Below the pieces are notes generated by a model. That model saw only the letters and a list, made by a program, of their open reading frames with translations, did no database searches and was not told the DNA's origin. Shown here in pieces: positions 49,501 to 62,374 of a DNA stretch of 64,000 nucleotides. The position numbers and the translations under genes were made by a program. Source of the DNA: Paragordius varius (taxonomy: Eukaryota > Nematomorpha); the NCBI GenBank assembly GCA_964247055.1, contig OZ176052.1, forward strand, positions 9,362,001 through 9,426,000, in the 5' to 3' direction. Position 1 is the first letter of the stretch, and each line of letters starts with the position of its first letter.

Positions 49501-52500
49501 GCGTCTAATGCCGGGGGTGAATTGTATATAAATTTTAACATGAACTACTACCCTGTTTTATAACATTGACATAGACATTAATAATAATTGGGCGGGGTAG
49601 TTAAGGCGCCGGACCTTTGCATTATGCATGCACTGCCAAAGTTTGATATCCGAAATTGTACAATTTTTCGGTCATCACTTTATTCAGCTCTGGGCATACG
49701 AGTATCGAAACTTTCAGGATTCCTTAAAACAATTCAACTCGTTATTCTTTAACATAAAAAATGAATAAATGTTATTTATACGAAAAAAAAAACATAATTA
49801 ATCTTAATATATTTAAAGATAATTATTTTATAAGTTGGATATTATGAGATGATAGTAGTAGCACCCCCATAAATAACTTAGGCTGCTAAATAACTCTTAT
49901 TTTTTTAATTTTATCCATTGATTAGGTTTACTAGCTCAAGCTACTAATGCAGCAGCTGGTGGTGGTGGAACTGGTCCCCTTAAAGGGGGCGAGCCTCTCC
50001 GTGGTCCTCCTCCAAGAGGTCCTCCCCCTCCCATGATGAATCGATTTGCTCGGCATCCACCTCCTCCACTCATGCCTCATTCTTCTGGTCCCCCAGGAGT
50101 AGGAGGTGTAGGAGGGGCAGGCATGAGAAGACCCATGATGAGACCACCGCCTCCACGAATGGCAACACCATTTGGCGCTCGGCCACGTCACCCATACATG
50201 CATAAGGGACCAATGGCAAGAGGTGGTTTCCATGGACCTAGGCACCACAGGGGAGGTAAATTACAATAAAACGTTTTATTGAGTTATTACTATGTAAGAT
50301 TGACATTATCGTATAAATTGATGACTTGTGTCGCTTAGGTTGGTTATATCTATAAGGTGTCGATCGATACATCATAATATATGTATTCAAAACGGTGGAC
50401 GGGCTTAAATCATTATTAGTTAAGCATGTAAATGTTTTCAAAATTGAAAAAAGTTTTGTTAAAATCAATGTCGCTTGAGAATCCATGTTGGGCATTCCTG
50501 GTAAAAAATGTGTAAGTATGATTGATTTGACATTTTATCTAATTAATATATTTGATTGGTGGAGGAGTAGTAAGCCACCACTTTTTTTTAAATATTTTTT
50601 TATATTGATGTGACAATGATGATACATAACAAACTTTTGGGGGGCGATTGAGACATTTTGGACCAAACGTTACAAATGTATACATTGAAGACGGAAATTA
50701 AAAATAATAAAAAGCTACCGAGTACATTAAACCTCATCACATACATTTTACTTCCATTTAAGGTTTTTTAAAAAGCATAGGAATACACAAAAAAAATTAA
50801 GCTGCTCTCCATATATTATGAAACAATTGCAAATACTTAATATCACACCCACATATGTGAAACACCAATTTTTTGGGTTATAATGTTTCCTCTCCAAAGT
50901 TGATAAATAAAAAACGAGTTTAATTAACCACAAGGCCGTAATTATTATGAGAATATTTGTTGTAATATCTAAAAAAAATTTAGTTAATATTTATTATTTT
51001 TATTGATTATTCACTCATAATTTTTTTTACTAGGGGGCCGAATGAACGGTTTTGGTGGTGTTGGCAGAAATAATAATGAAAATAATTCCCAAAATTCCAA
51101 CAATAATTATGAACGAGGAAATAATTCATTTTATTCGGGTTCAAACGAAAACAATAGGTATTGTTAATGTAACGTTGGATATACTAACTTATTTTTACAT
51201 CTAACTTATAATTTTTTCATATACTATATACTCAATAATTTCCAAAAAAAAACCCTAACCCCATTTTTTATTATCGGCTATAGTCTTTTTTTAATAACCC
51301 TATCCAACTCATCTTTTTATCTAAAATAAAATACGTAAATTTAAAAGGTTCGTCCAAGCAAATTATTATTAAATACATTGTTTTAGGCATCATCGTGATT
51401 ACTCATTATTGGTTGTGGAATAGCAAGCATATGTACATATATTAATTATATAAATTTGTTGCAGGATAAAAAATATTTATTTACCATTCGAAAGATTCAG
51501 TCTTTCGCGGTTTGAATGAAAATACATTGCTCTGTATCTAAAACTTTTAATTTTGAAATTTCGAGTTTAATGTTAATTCGGGGTCAAAAATTTTCGGTAA
51601 ATAAAAAATTCTTATGTTAGACCAATTTTTTTTCAGATATATAATTTATGTACTTTATTAAAATAAATTTTAAATTTACAAGAATGGCACTTAAAAACTC
51701 AAAATTTGTTGTTTAGTATAATCCAATATCATTGTATATATATATTAGCTGGCTAAGCAATTTTTAATATTTTTCGTCATCTTCAATATAATTGTCCAGA
51801 AAAAATTTTTTTAATATAATATTTTTTGTATAATATATCCTTAAAATGGTAATTAAAAACACTTTAATATTTATACCAATATATCGTTACAACGAAATAG
51901 AAGGAAACAAGGGTTGGATATTGAATATATTTTTAATAATAATGGTAATTAGCTAAATTGTATGTATAAAAACGAATGTTTGATGAATAGAAAACAATTT
52001 TTTAATCACCCACTTAGTGTTTCCAATTGATGTTTATAAATAAAAAAGTCCGAATAATCCTTAAGATATATGATAATTAAAATGATATTTTTAACTTTAT
52101 TTAATTTTTTATTTATCCTTGATGTTGATATTTAATGTTTGTTATGATAAAAATACGCCGCATCGATAAACTTTAAATCACTTGTGTTAGAATTTTCAAT
52201 CAATTAAAGCAATTTTCTTTAAACTATATTGATTTGCCATAAATAATAGTAGTGGTAACTGTGATGTCAAAACCAACAATTTACAAAGATCATTATTTTT
52301 TTAAACAATCATTGCAAACTCCTTGTCTGTCATTATTACCTGAAACATATTTAATCCCTTTTTATTAATGTGTATTCAAAAAGCGATATTTTATATAAAT
52401 TTTCACATCTGATTAGGACATGAATATTTAATACACATTTTTTAGTTTTTAAATCATTTTGGGAGCCATATGTGCGATTTATTGAGTTTAATACCATATT

Positions 52501-55500
52501 TCATATAGCTCCTTGGCTTTTATTAATTTTACCTTTGTTCTTTAAATATTAAACTTTTGTAAGATTAACTATATTTAGCTTTTTTTTTCATTAATCAATT
52601 AATATAATTATATGTTTTTGAATCATGCTTAATTTATGTCTATAGTGCACCTATGGCGACAGGACCATCAGCAGCAACCCAAGACAACAATGAGTGAGAA
52701 TTAAAATACAATCGTGTCTCCTATGTATTTTAGTTTAAGAGCAAATCACATATTTGCTTTATTTCATATCATCTTTTACATTTTTTTTTTCATTTACAAA
52801 CTCTCATAGAGATTAGCTATTTAACAATTATAGTTTTCTTTTTTTTGTGAATTTTTTTATTTAACTCCTTTAAACCCTGAACAAATAAACTACTCCTAGA
52901 TATTATGAAGGAAATACCCATTACTCTTGTAACGAAATCGATCAAAATAGTTTTAATAACAACCATAAATATGAACATGGCTCTTATCCCATTGATAATG
53001 ATAATTATGAGGACTTTACCCCTCATTTAAGTAATAATTGCTTTAAGGGTTAATTTTTTATACAAATTTTGTGCTGCATTTTTCATCTAATAATTATATG
53101 TTAAATTTCTAAGATTAATCTATCTGTACATCTATGATTTTATTCTTACAAATAATCAATTTTATTTTATATGTGATAAATACCGTTTGTTTTGTGCATA
53201 TTTCAATTTACAAAAAATTATACGATATAGCTTGTCGGTATTTTTTGATATTGTTTTCCAATTTATATCTACATAGAAGATGATATAAGACATTATGATC
53301 AGGACTTTTATTACAACCATCAATCAGATCAATATAGTTTTGAAAAGTAGGTTTTTTTGTTTTGTGAATTGAAATTTTCTAATGTAATAAGATTCCCCTT
53401 ATTTATATTAACTCATAACTAATAACTTTAGCGCAATTGATGAATCACATCATCATTCAACTCCAAATTTTGAAGTACATGATGTAATTAATGTTTTATC
53501 GACTGAGCCCAAAGTTTTTATTGTTCTCAGAGGTTTGTCTGGTTCGGGAAAATCTCACGTTTCCAAAATAATTAAGGTGGGGCATAGTTATTTCGTTGAA
53601 ATTTTTGTGATTATAAATTTATATATGGGCCATCATGTATTAGCATCAGAAAAAGGATATTAAATATTAAAATATGGCATCAAAATTAGTTTAAGGTGTT
53701 ATCTTAGGACCTCTTTATGATTTTAGTTAACCCAAATATTTTGAACTTCTCATCCAGATTTAAATTGTAAATAATGGTCATAAAAACATGAATATTTTAT
53801 TTTGTTTATTGCACAATATTGTTTCATTATTTTTCAATAAATGGAAACGTAATTATTTTTATTTAATTTGATATATTTAATAATTTGAAATAATATTGAG
53901 GATCCATTTTGATTCAACCTTTTCTAAAAAAACCTATTTATACCATGACCTAAAGTTGGATCATTTTTATTTAATAATATCATTAAGTAATGTTAGATAA
54001 GTAATATTAAAAGGTTCCTTCAGTGTTTAGAAAATTTATTTTTACAGTGATAACATATATGCAACTGTTAAATTTATATCCATATATTTATCGCAAAGAT
54101 CATATAAGTACATTGTGTTAAACTTAATTTATATATCTTAAATTGGAAGGGAGTATTATATATATTCTTATATAACTTTCCAAAATTTAATTTCCCCGTT
54201 AGAAAGCATAATAGTTATAAGCTTTTAATAATTTGAATTATTGATTAAAAACAACACATCCTTTATAGATTTAAGGAATAAGTATAAATTTTGAATGAAT
54301 CAATAAAAAATGGGTTAATATATTGTATGAAAATCTAAGTTTTATATTGACACACAGCGATTTATCTATTAGTCGTGATCTTAGGTTTGAATATTCAATA
54401 TTATATTTAAAAGTTTTTCAAAGCTTAATACACAGATGAAAATTCAATTGAAACATGCCAAAAAATAGGTAAATAGTTTATAATATAATAAGTATTGAGA
54501 GATATGTTATATATTTTTCTAAAATTCCTTGGTTGATTCCACGAGTAAATGATACAAAGAAAACACAAATAATAATTTTTTATAAGGTTTCTACCTGTGT
54601 GTTAAAAGCCATAATTTAATTTTTAGCTTGAAGCTAAATTATGATGAGCACTTTTTTAAATTATGACTACAGACCAAAATTTTGGCTGAATAATTCTACA
54701 TTCCCATCTGTTTATAAAAATATAACGGCATTGGTTTAGCGAACATTTTTTTCAATAATTCAAGCTAATATAATTTAAATTTTTAGGATATTTTCTTTTC
54801 TAAAACAACATTAATAAGCCGTTTTCAGTATGGAAAAACATATTTGCTAATTTTTTCAAACAATAGTTTGTTGTATTTGTGCGGTTGTGTGTTTTTCGCA
54901 AGGTAATTTGTAAAATATTTTGCCATAAAAGCAGATTCATAGATTATAAGTTTAAATAAATTAGTTTAATGATTTAACCATTCCTCACCTTTTTATAGTA
55001 TAACGGGGGTGTTTTTTGTATAAATTAATTGTGGTTGTTTTCGCTAAAAAATCTTATGTTTTTGCAGTTCTAAAATTTAGTGCCCTTAAATCCAACTAAA
55101 ACAATAATTAATTTTAGAATCAATAAATATCGAAAATCCGCTGTAAAAGTGGAATAATATATGTTAATATATTATAATTTGACCAATATATTGTCATTGA
55201 CAGTTTTATAACGTTTAATAAAAAATATTAAAAATGGCGACCATGAAATAAGTTTTTTACAATATCACATTTTTCTAAAAATATTTTTTTATATAATGGA
55301 CCTTAATAGCCAAAGAATGCATAATATTTAGCGTCATTTAATAGATACTTAGAGTAATATATATTTGAACCGCTAATGTCAAGTGTTAAACGTCTAATAA
55401 ATCTTAATTGCTAGTTTATTATTTCAATACAATCGAAATATTATCATGTGACCTTTTAAAAATAAGGTACATTAGATTTGAGAAAGATAAATAAAAAATT

Positions 55501-58500
55501 ATTATTTGTTTCTTGATTATTTTATAGGGATAAGCGTACAGCATCTGTTTCCATATATATATATATATATATATTAGGGTCATTTTTTAACCATATTATT
55601 TTTAATGTTAAAGGATATTGCTACATTAATAAAAATTGTCCAATATTGCGAATTGTATTACGTTTCCCGACAAACTCATAAGTTGCATTAACTCTTCAAT
55701 AATTATAGATTCTAATCCTTAATTGACTCTATATAAATGTGTTATTCTTATATCATAAAATATATTTAAAATTGATCATTTTTTACCATAATGTCCTTAA
55801 ATTTCTGGTGGGTATTAAATGATAGTATTAATGTCTTGTCAGCTTCAAAACTTAAACACCTAATTTGATATTATAAGATGTTTAGTTTTATTTGGATATA
55901 CAATAACCTATTTATTGTTGGCTAATTCACAATATCATTGGTTAATTGATACTAAATTATCGTATGGTATATAAAATTTTTTGTTAATAACTAAATAAAC
56001 AAATTCAATTGAGATTGAAAAAATTATATAATTTCGCCTATTCGTTCTTTTTTATCCATGCGCTATTCTATTGCCAATTGTCCAAAAATTATATAAAATG
56101 GGTATTGTAAATAAAAAATGTCAATAATTTCTATGTTAATAATAAAAAATTGCGATCATAATCAATGGCAACTTTGTTAAGAATACGAAATTTCACCTTA
56201 AAATCCGATTAATTTAATGATTATATAAAAATGTAAAATTATGCATATTTGTTTATATAATAAAGAAATTTGGTAACCTTTATAAAGGCTCTTAATTCTA
56301 ACAACCATTTAAAACAGTTATTAAACGTTTTTTAATCTATTTCTCTTTAAGTTAACTATATTCATAATCACTGTTCCATTAATTTTATAAATGTCAGTGT
56401 ATTATACCAATTTAATTAAAACACTGTTTGTCCTGCATACAAATCAGGGCTTTTGAATGCTTAAATCATATTATTGATATTAAACAATTTGATGCACATT
56501 TAATTATTCATATTAAGTGTTTTTCTGGTTACACCGTCACAATATAAAGTATAGCTTTAAAATAGTTTTAAGCGGGTTAAATTTTAAAATAATGGATAAT
56601 GAACCGTATTAAGGCTTGAAAACCCCTTTACCAATGAACCTATAAGTCAAAAGTCCCATTATTTTAACAAATTTTTAAAAACAATTTATTCACAAATTTA
56701 ATAATATCTATGCATAAGTTTCTTTATGATAATCACATTCGGAGAAATCGGTTTTGTCAGTGATAATAAGTAAATTATTACAATTTAAGAGCAATTTTTA
56801 TAAACATATTTACAGTAATTTTATAATTATATATTAGGTCTTTTACGATCTTCATACATCTTAATTTGCTTAGTCCATTCAATTAAATTTTTTATTCTAG
56901 ATTAAGATAAATAAACAACCGCTAACAGCTTATAAATCGTTTTTTTGTAGAATTATTACTAAGCTCATTTTATCAATTATGAAATTATTCTTTATTAAGC
57001 GGTGCTTAACATCACTTCTTATATTTATAAGATATGATTGAATTTTTACTGAGTTTTTTTGACTAAATAGCAAGGCAAAAATTGAATAATTTTAAATAAA
57101 ACATGCGATGTTTTGACCAAAAGGGACTTGCTTTATTTGGTTTTTAACCAATTTTTAAATCTTTTCTTCCCTAAAAAATATCATAAAAGTTATTGTAAAA
57201 CAAATTCCAAGGTAAAGCTAATACATGATGGCCCAGCTTTTTTCACAAATTAATATTATATCTATATTTATTGTGGTTAATTATAAGGAGATTGCAATTA
57301 GTTTAAACAAAGATACACCTAAAATCTACTCTATTGATGACTACTTTATGGATGAGAATAATACTTATACCTATGAACCTGAATTAGAGTCCACTTATGA
57401 AGCAAGTTTGGAAAAAGCGATTAGTAAAGCTTTGTTATCCAACATGAATAAAATTATTATTATGGACTCAATAAATGCTAAGCTCCAGAGTTATGAGTCT
57501 TTAATAACATTGGCTTTGGGGATTGGATATAAAGTTTAATTTTGGCATAAAACTAATGTTTAGGCTTACGTGTGTGAAATGGATAATGAAGATGTTTCAA
57601 AGTGCTACGAACAAAACATTCATTCCAAAACTTATGAAGAAATACAAAGGGTAATTAATTAATATGCACAGATTTAAAATGTAACGTTTTGGTGGAACCA
57701 TAACTATTAGCTTTTAGCGGAACCGTTTTAGAAACAAAAATTTTTAAAACTGCTTTAGTTTTTTTAGAACGGCGACCGTTATTCCCAAAAATATGATTCT
57801 AAGTGTGCTTACATATAACAACCAAACCTTTTTTTGTACCGTTAACCCTTGTTTAATTTTTTTTCAAACATTTTACCATGAATTACAGTCATCCGATGAA
57901 TGGGAAATAGCACCATACCATTACCCCAGACTGGATGTCTTATCTATCTTAAATTATAAAAAAAATGTTGACAAACTTTTGACGACACCGAAAACGAAAT
58001 CTCCATCGTCATGTAAACCGGTGGAACCGGTCGGTATGAAAGACCAAGTGAGTTTCGTCCTAAAAAATTAATTTATTACTATTTTTTGTTTTTCACACTA
58101 TTTTACATGCTACAATCACAACAAATGTGTGTCACACAGGTAAGTAATGATAGCTCTAGTTGTTCTTTTACATCTTCCCGGTGGGATAATATAGAAAAAG
58201 AAACTAATTTAGGTATGTTTACAAACGATAAAAAAATAATTAATATTTTCATCATATATTTTGAATATCTAATATTTGTGATTACCTTATTTAATTAAAT
58301 ACATCTATAGAATTATTGTTTATATATATCATATGCAAGTATTATATCTTTTTTGTAATGCAGATAAGCTTGATGGTATGCGCATGAAAAAGCGTTCGAG
58401 TGCAACAAATTCTATTGAAGACTACTTGAAAGAACCGAATATGCTGGAAGAAATTAAACATTGTGATTCAAATAGCAACAAAAAAAGAGTAAATATATAT

Positions 58501-58980
58501 ACACTAAACTAAATTTTTGATTAAAATTGCCTTAAAAGCATGTATAACAGATGAACTAACAAGCTCTTGCAGACTATTTTTGTAAATCAACCGTTTTTTA
58601 AACCTTTTTATAAATGACGCTTTGGATCTTTATAATTTAAACAATTTTTTTATATCTTTATAATAGCGAATTTTTTGTGAATTTTTTTGTTAAAAACAAA
58701 TGATTCCTTATGAATTATTTGAATATTATTTTATAACATCTTTATGCGGTTCGGTGTTTTAAACACAAATTAGGTTTTTTATTAATTTATATATAGAATT
58801 TTTAAACAAACATAAATTATTCAATAAAATTGTTTTTAGGTTAGATGGGCCGATATCGAGGAAGCCAAGGAACAAGCAAAACATCGAGCTTTGGGATTCG
58901 TAGTTGGCATGACTGATTGGAACAAAATGGTTGATGATCAACAACCGCATAAAGCATTAAATAAAACTAAATTTATTTGA
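43589..58980 (+). CDS. YLPM1: YLP motif-containing protein 1 (ZAP3) orthologue
   Basis: 22 exons: 43589-43669, 43760-43947, 45280-45668, 46431-46625, 46986-47150, 47608-48000, 48163-48490, 48704-48758, 48843-48888, 49011-49223, 49926-50255, 51034-51157, 52646-52693, 52900-53030, 53277-53346, 53432-53576, 57288-57533, 57564-57650, 57889-58047, 58140-58212, 58364-58488, 58840-58980. They sum to 3,732 nt, an exact multiple of three (1,243 residues; vertebrate forms are longer). N-terminal QYSDWEKQFDQWKEQN and QYEEQWNTWKQQM repeats are followed by long Pro/Gly/Asn/Gln-rich low-complexity sequence, then a P-loop kinase-like domain (Walker A GLSGSGKS near residue 957; SIDDYF; VCEMDNEDVSKC). The hallmark tail follows: DKLDGMR, then VRWADIEEAKEQ...GFVVGMTDW...ALNKTKFI. 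The family is nuclear, binds PP1 and RNA, and is linked to transcription regulation. Exons 8, 9 and 13 are the weakest. Confidence 0.92.
43948..45279 (+). other. YLPM1 intron 2, nothing recognised
   Basis: A 1.3-kb AT-rich intron without a supported element. Confidence 0.4.
45669..46430 (+). other. YLPM1 intron 3, nothing recognised
   Basis: AT-rich intron without a supported element. Confidence 0.4.
46626..46985 (+). other. YLPM1 intron 4, nothing recognised
   Basis: AT-rich intron without a supported element. Confidence 0.4.
47151..47607 (+). other. YLPM1 intron 5, nothing recognised
   Basis: AT-rich intron without a supported element. Confidence 0.4.
49590..49735 (+). mobile_element. 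tRNA-derived SINE-like insert
   Basis: Within YLPM1 intron 10, a GC-rich patch reads GGGGTAGTTAAGGCGCCGGA, close to the A-box region of tRNA-Leu/Ser (GTTAAGGCGCCGGAC), and about 45 nt later AGTTTGATATCC, a degenerate B box (GGTTCGAATCC). The spacing suits a pol III head. A non-tRNA tail (GCTCTGGGCATACGAGTATCG) follows. The RTE LINEs in this window could have supplied the retrotransposition machinery. Confidence 0.55.
50256..51033 (+). other. YLPM1 intron 11, nothing recognised
   Basis: AT-rich intron without a supported element. Confidence 0.4.
51158..52645 (+). other. YLPM1 intron 12, nothing recognised
   Basis: A 1.5-kb AT-rich intron without a supported element. Confidence 0.4.
53577..57287 (+). 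other. Large YLPM1 intron 16 (3.7 kb)
   Basis: This intron separates the Walker A exon from the rest of the P-loop domain. It holds a TTAA-MITE fragment (about 55,165-55,384) and a short TA microsatellite (about 55,553-55,573). The remainder is AT-rich with no gene or other repeat I can support. Confidence 0.7.
55165..55384 (+). mobile_element. TTAA-target MITE fragment F
   Basis: AAAATGGCGACCATGAAATAAG, TTTTTTACAATATCACATTT and TATATAATGG...AATAGCCAAAGAATGCATAAT match 59-165 of the copy at the window start. It ends TCAAGTG followed by TTAA. Confidence 0.55.
57534..57563 (+). other. Ultra-short intron, 30 nt (YLPM1 intron 17)
   Basis: GT-AG ends with an AACTAATG branch-like motif. It contains an immediate in-frame stop (GTT TAA). 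Splicing joins GIGYK to AYVCEMD, matching the vertebrate GFEVYLAEMS stretch of the P-loop domain. Confidence 0.9.
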
Positions 58981-59211
58981 CATATATAATAAATTAAGTA
59001 TTTGGATGCGAATAATAATGATGATGATGATCATAAGTATAATATTGCACAAATGTAAATAAAGCACATAAATATAAATATACAATTATAATGGGTGAGG
59101 GATTTGGTGAGATTTGACGGTTAATTAAGTAAATTGCACATGAACACATATCTAAAAGCTATAGAGAGGAATGTATAAAATTTTTACACAAACATATATA
59201 TATAAATATAT
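58981..59211. other. Convergent 3-prime intergenic spacer
   Basis: A 231-bp gap between the YLPM1 stop and the MANSC-gene stop. It holds AATAAA-like signals near 58,988 and a short GATGAT repeat. Confidence 0.5.
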
Positions 59212-62200
59212 TCAAGATGTAGTTTTATCGTTTTTCTCAGAATATTCATCAATGTTTGACAATTTGGCACAAAGGGCCAATCTATCTCTATCTTGTTCTC
59301 GTTTTTTCCACATCTCCGAATCGACAAAACGTATCCTTTTATCCCTTAAAGAAGTAGATTTTGTACTCAAATCCAAGGAGTCATTGTCACGGGATAAACA
59401 TTCGAATTGGACTTCTGCGAAATTTGGCGCTTGATTTTTTGTTTCATTTTGATCTTTTGCAGTGTGGATTATTTCGGCATTAATCGGTTTTAAATCTAAG
59501 TTAGGGGATAGCAATTCGGCATCGGTAAAACCATTATTGTTTTGGCCTAAATAATAAATACATATTATCAACAAAATCGATAAAATATTTAACACATTTG
59601 CCATAAAATAAGTTTTTTTACACTCAAAAAGTTTAAAATCGTTTTAATTAGGAAAAATATGAGGGAAAAAAATAATACATACCTTTTTGTGATTTATGTT
59701 TGCTTTTTCTTTTCTCATTCAACAAGGGTCGCAAATGTCCACGCTTGGAATTATTTTTTGATGGATAGGATTTAAACATAACATCCTGTTTTCGAAACAG
59801 TTCTGAATCTCTATCTTCTCCATTATAGTCCTGAAAATAGTGTAAACACACAATAAATACTATCTTGCTTAAAAATTTAAGATAAAATTTGCTATGAAAT
59901 AGGGTAAAACCATACAAAAGTTATCTTATTAAAGAAATTGTATAAATGGGAAAAATGCTGCATTTTGCTAAATTTTAACCTCTTCAGAAGATAAGCTATC
60001 CTCTAAATATCCATTCTCGTATTTTTCAAATAAATGTATACCATTTACATAATGTTTAGTGTTGGGTCGATTATCCCTTTCATTTGTTTTAAACCAATAA
60101 AACAGATCTTTAATCCATTGACCTCTAATGATTCTGACATAAAAAAGATGTTATAGTAATAAAAAAATAAATTTTTATTGTTTAATTATTTTTCAAAAGT
60201 GTAATTTTAATTATGATAATTTTTATATCATAATAATTTTATTGCTATATTTTGTTAAAAATCTATTTTTTGTGAAACTTTGCACCACCCCTTTGAAATA
60301 TAAAAACCACCGTTAAAAATTAATCAATATATATTGACAAATAAAGAAATGCCCTCTTACTTTTTCCCATAATTGCGAAAGGTTTTTCCAACTTTAACCG
60401 AAGAAAAAGTTTTGGAATTAGTTATTAGCGAAGACGTATTCACATATTTCATGTGATAACAGAAACAATAAATGTAGGTAATAAACACGGCTAGTATGAT
60501 CAAGGTAAAAGAGAATCCAATAAGCAGTTGTTTTTTACGCACACTTAATCTGGACTAAAAGTAATGAGAAAAAATATATTTTTATAATTTTATAAAATAA
60601 GTCTCGCTACCTACGTAAATAAAGAACTCAAAAGTTTTGACAATTGAAATTTCGTGGTTTAACGAAAAATTCTATAAAAAACAAACTTTTAGTTATGAGA
60701 GCGAAATCGAGTTTAATTTAATTAATAATTATTTTAAAATCCGGGAACAGAAAACAACATAATGAATTATTTCAAGCGTTATGAAGCTATTTGAAAGCAT
60801 GTTTTGAGCGAAATCAAAATACCTCCAGAAAAGCCATTCTTTGATGTAAATATGAACCAATGCTATTGAATAAAAATAGATATATGAGTTAGTAAAAAGT
60901 TGAAATGATAATTTTTAAAGCAAGATCTACCTCGAATTTCTACCAAGTGAAGTGTCATTAGAAGAATATTCTTCGATATAGGCTGGCTGCATTTTATGTT
61001 TTCGATTTTTGGTAATAAACCCTACAAAAATTAAAACAAATATGAGATAGATCCAAGTAAATTTACTATTTTATTCACATATGAAAAACTTAATAAAATT
61101 TTAATTTAAAAGCGGCGAATACATTTCGTTGTAATAATTAAAATATTGATAAAAAAAACTTGGGCAATCTATCTCATCACTACCATCCTGACAATGAGTT
61201 ATCCCATCACATACATCGTATACAGCAATGCAAGGAGGTTTTCCCCTCAAACACTTAAACTCAAAATTTTCATTACATTCCCTATCTGTATAAAACATTA
61301 AAATAAATATTAAACTCGAAAAATGAAAAGACTCATATTTTTTTGATAAAGTCATATTTTTTTGATAGTACATGATTAGAATTGTAATAACATTTCGACT
61401 TGGCAACACAAAACGTAGATTATATAATAAAAGGTTTATGTCAAATTCTTTTACAATAATAATGTTATGTTCAAGAACTTTTATTTATTAATAATTTTAT
61501 AACCATCATTTAATTGTAAAGATGATTGTGGTTGGCCCTTATTATTCAAGGTGTTATCATTCACAATGTTTTTATTTTGGAAATCATCCATTGTCTGAAC
61601 TGTAGATACGTCTTGATATGGCCCTAACATATCAAATTAAACAAATTAAATAAAAAATCAAGAAATTTATATAAAAAAATTAATAATTTAAAATGCATAA
61701 ATTTAAAAAAACCATTATAATCGTCTTTTTCATCAGCGATTTCATTAATTGGTAAAACTCGATGAGAACGGGTAAAATATTTTTGGTTATCCATACTTTC
61801 CGGTTTCCACGGCAAGTAGGCAAATGTTGGGTTTTTGAAATCAAATTTAATGTCATAATTATTTTTTTGATAACGCGGAATTAAATACAAAAATTTTTGT
61901 TGACCAAACTTAAATTCCAGATTCATTTGGTTATTGTTACGATTTTGTGACAAAAGATAATTTAGTGGCATAAAATGGAGATATTGAGGAAATTTGGTCT
62001 GAGGTTGAATTGGACTAGGCTGAGATTTCGAAGTGAGATTTTTAATGTCTGGTAGGAAACCTGAAATAAAATTTGGATTTGGGAAATATTTGCAATATAT
62101 TCCCTTTGGTCCACAGAATATAAGCACACAATTGGGAATATTAACTTTCTAAAATATATAAAAAAACAACCTTATGAAAAAGGTAGGCATTGCAATCATT

Positions 62201-62374
62201 CAAATCACAGCATAATTTTTCGCATTGTTGAATGTTTTTGGTTTTAAGCGATTGAATTAAATATCCACTGGTTGTAACAGGTTTAATTATCACATTTTGA
62301 TTGGTAAAATACACATTATTACATCCTTTAACCGTATTAACCACAATATTCAATAATAAAAGACACCATAACAT
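59212..62374 (-). CDS. Type I membrane protein with MANSC and LDL-A domains
   Basis: 10 exons, minus strand, in coding order: 62374-62171, 62148-61713, 61623-61504, 61285-61160, 61021-60931, 60862-60823, 60554-60361, 60133-59980, 59830-59683, 59546-59212. They total 1,848 nt with continuous phases (615 residues). A signal peptide (MLWCLLLLNIVVNTVKG) is followed by a MANSC-type Cys module (CEKLCCDLNDCNAYLF ... NCVLIFC), a linker, one LDL receptor class A repeat with six cysteines and CDGITHCQDGSDEIDC (about residues 255-294), a transmembrane segment IGFSFTLIILAVFITYIYCF (about 346-366), and a charged cytoplasmic tail of about 245 residues. The layout resembles LRP11 and related MANSC/LDL-A proteins, but orthology is not certain. 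It may act as a cell-surface receptor or adhesion molecule. Confidence 0.88.
62149..62170 (-). other. Ultra-short intron, 22 nt (MANSC gene intron 1)
   Basis: On the minus strand GT-AG, almost all T and A. Its length is not a multiple of three. Splicing restores the cysteine spacing of the MANSC module (CNAYLFHK joined to KVNIPNCVLIFC). Confidence 0.9.
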
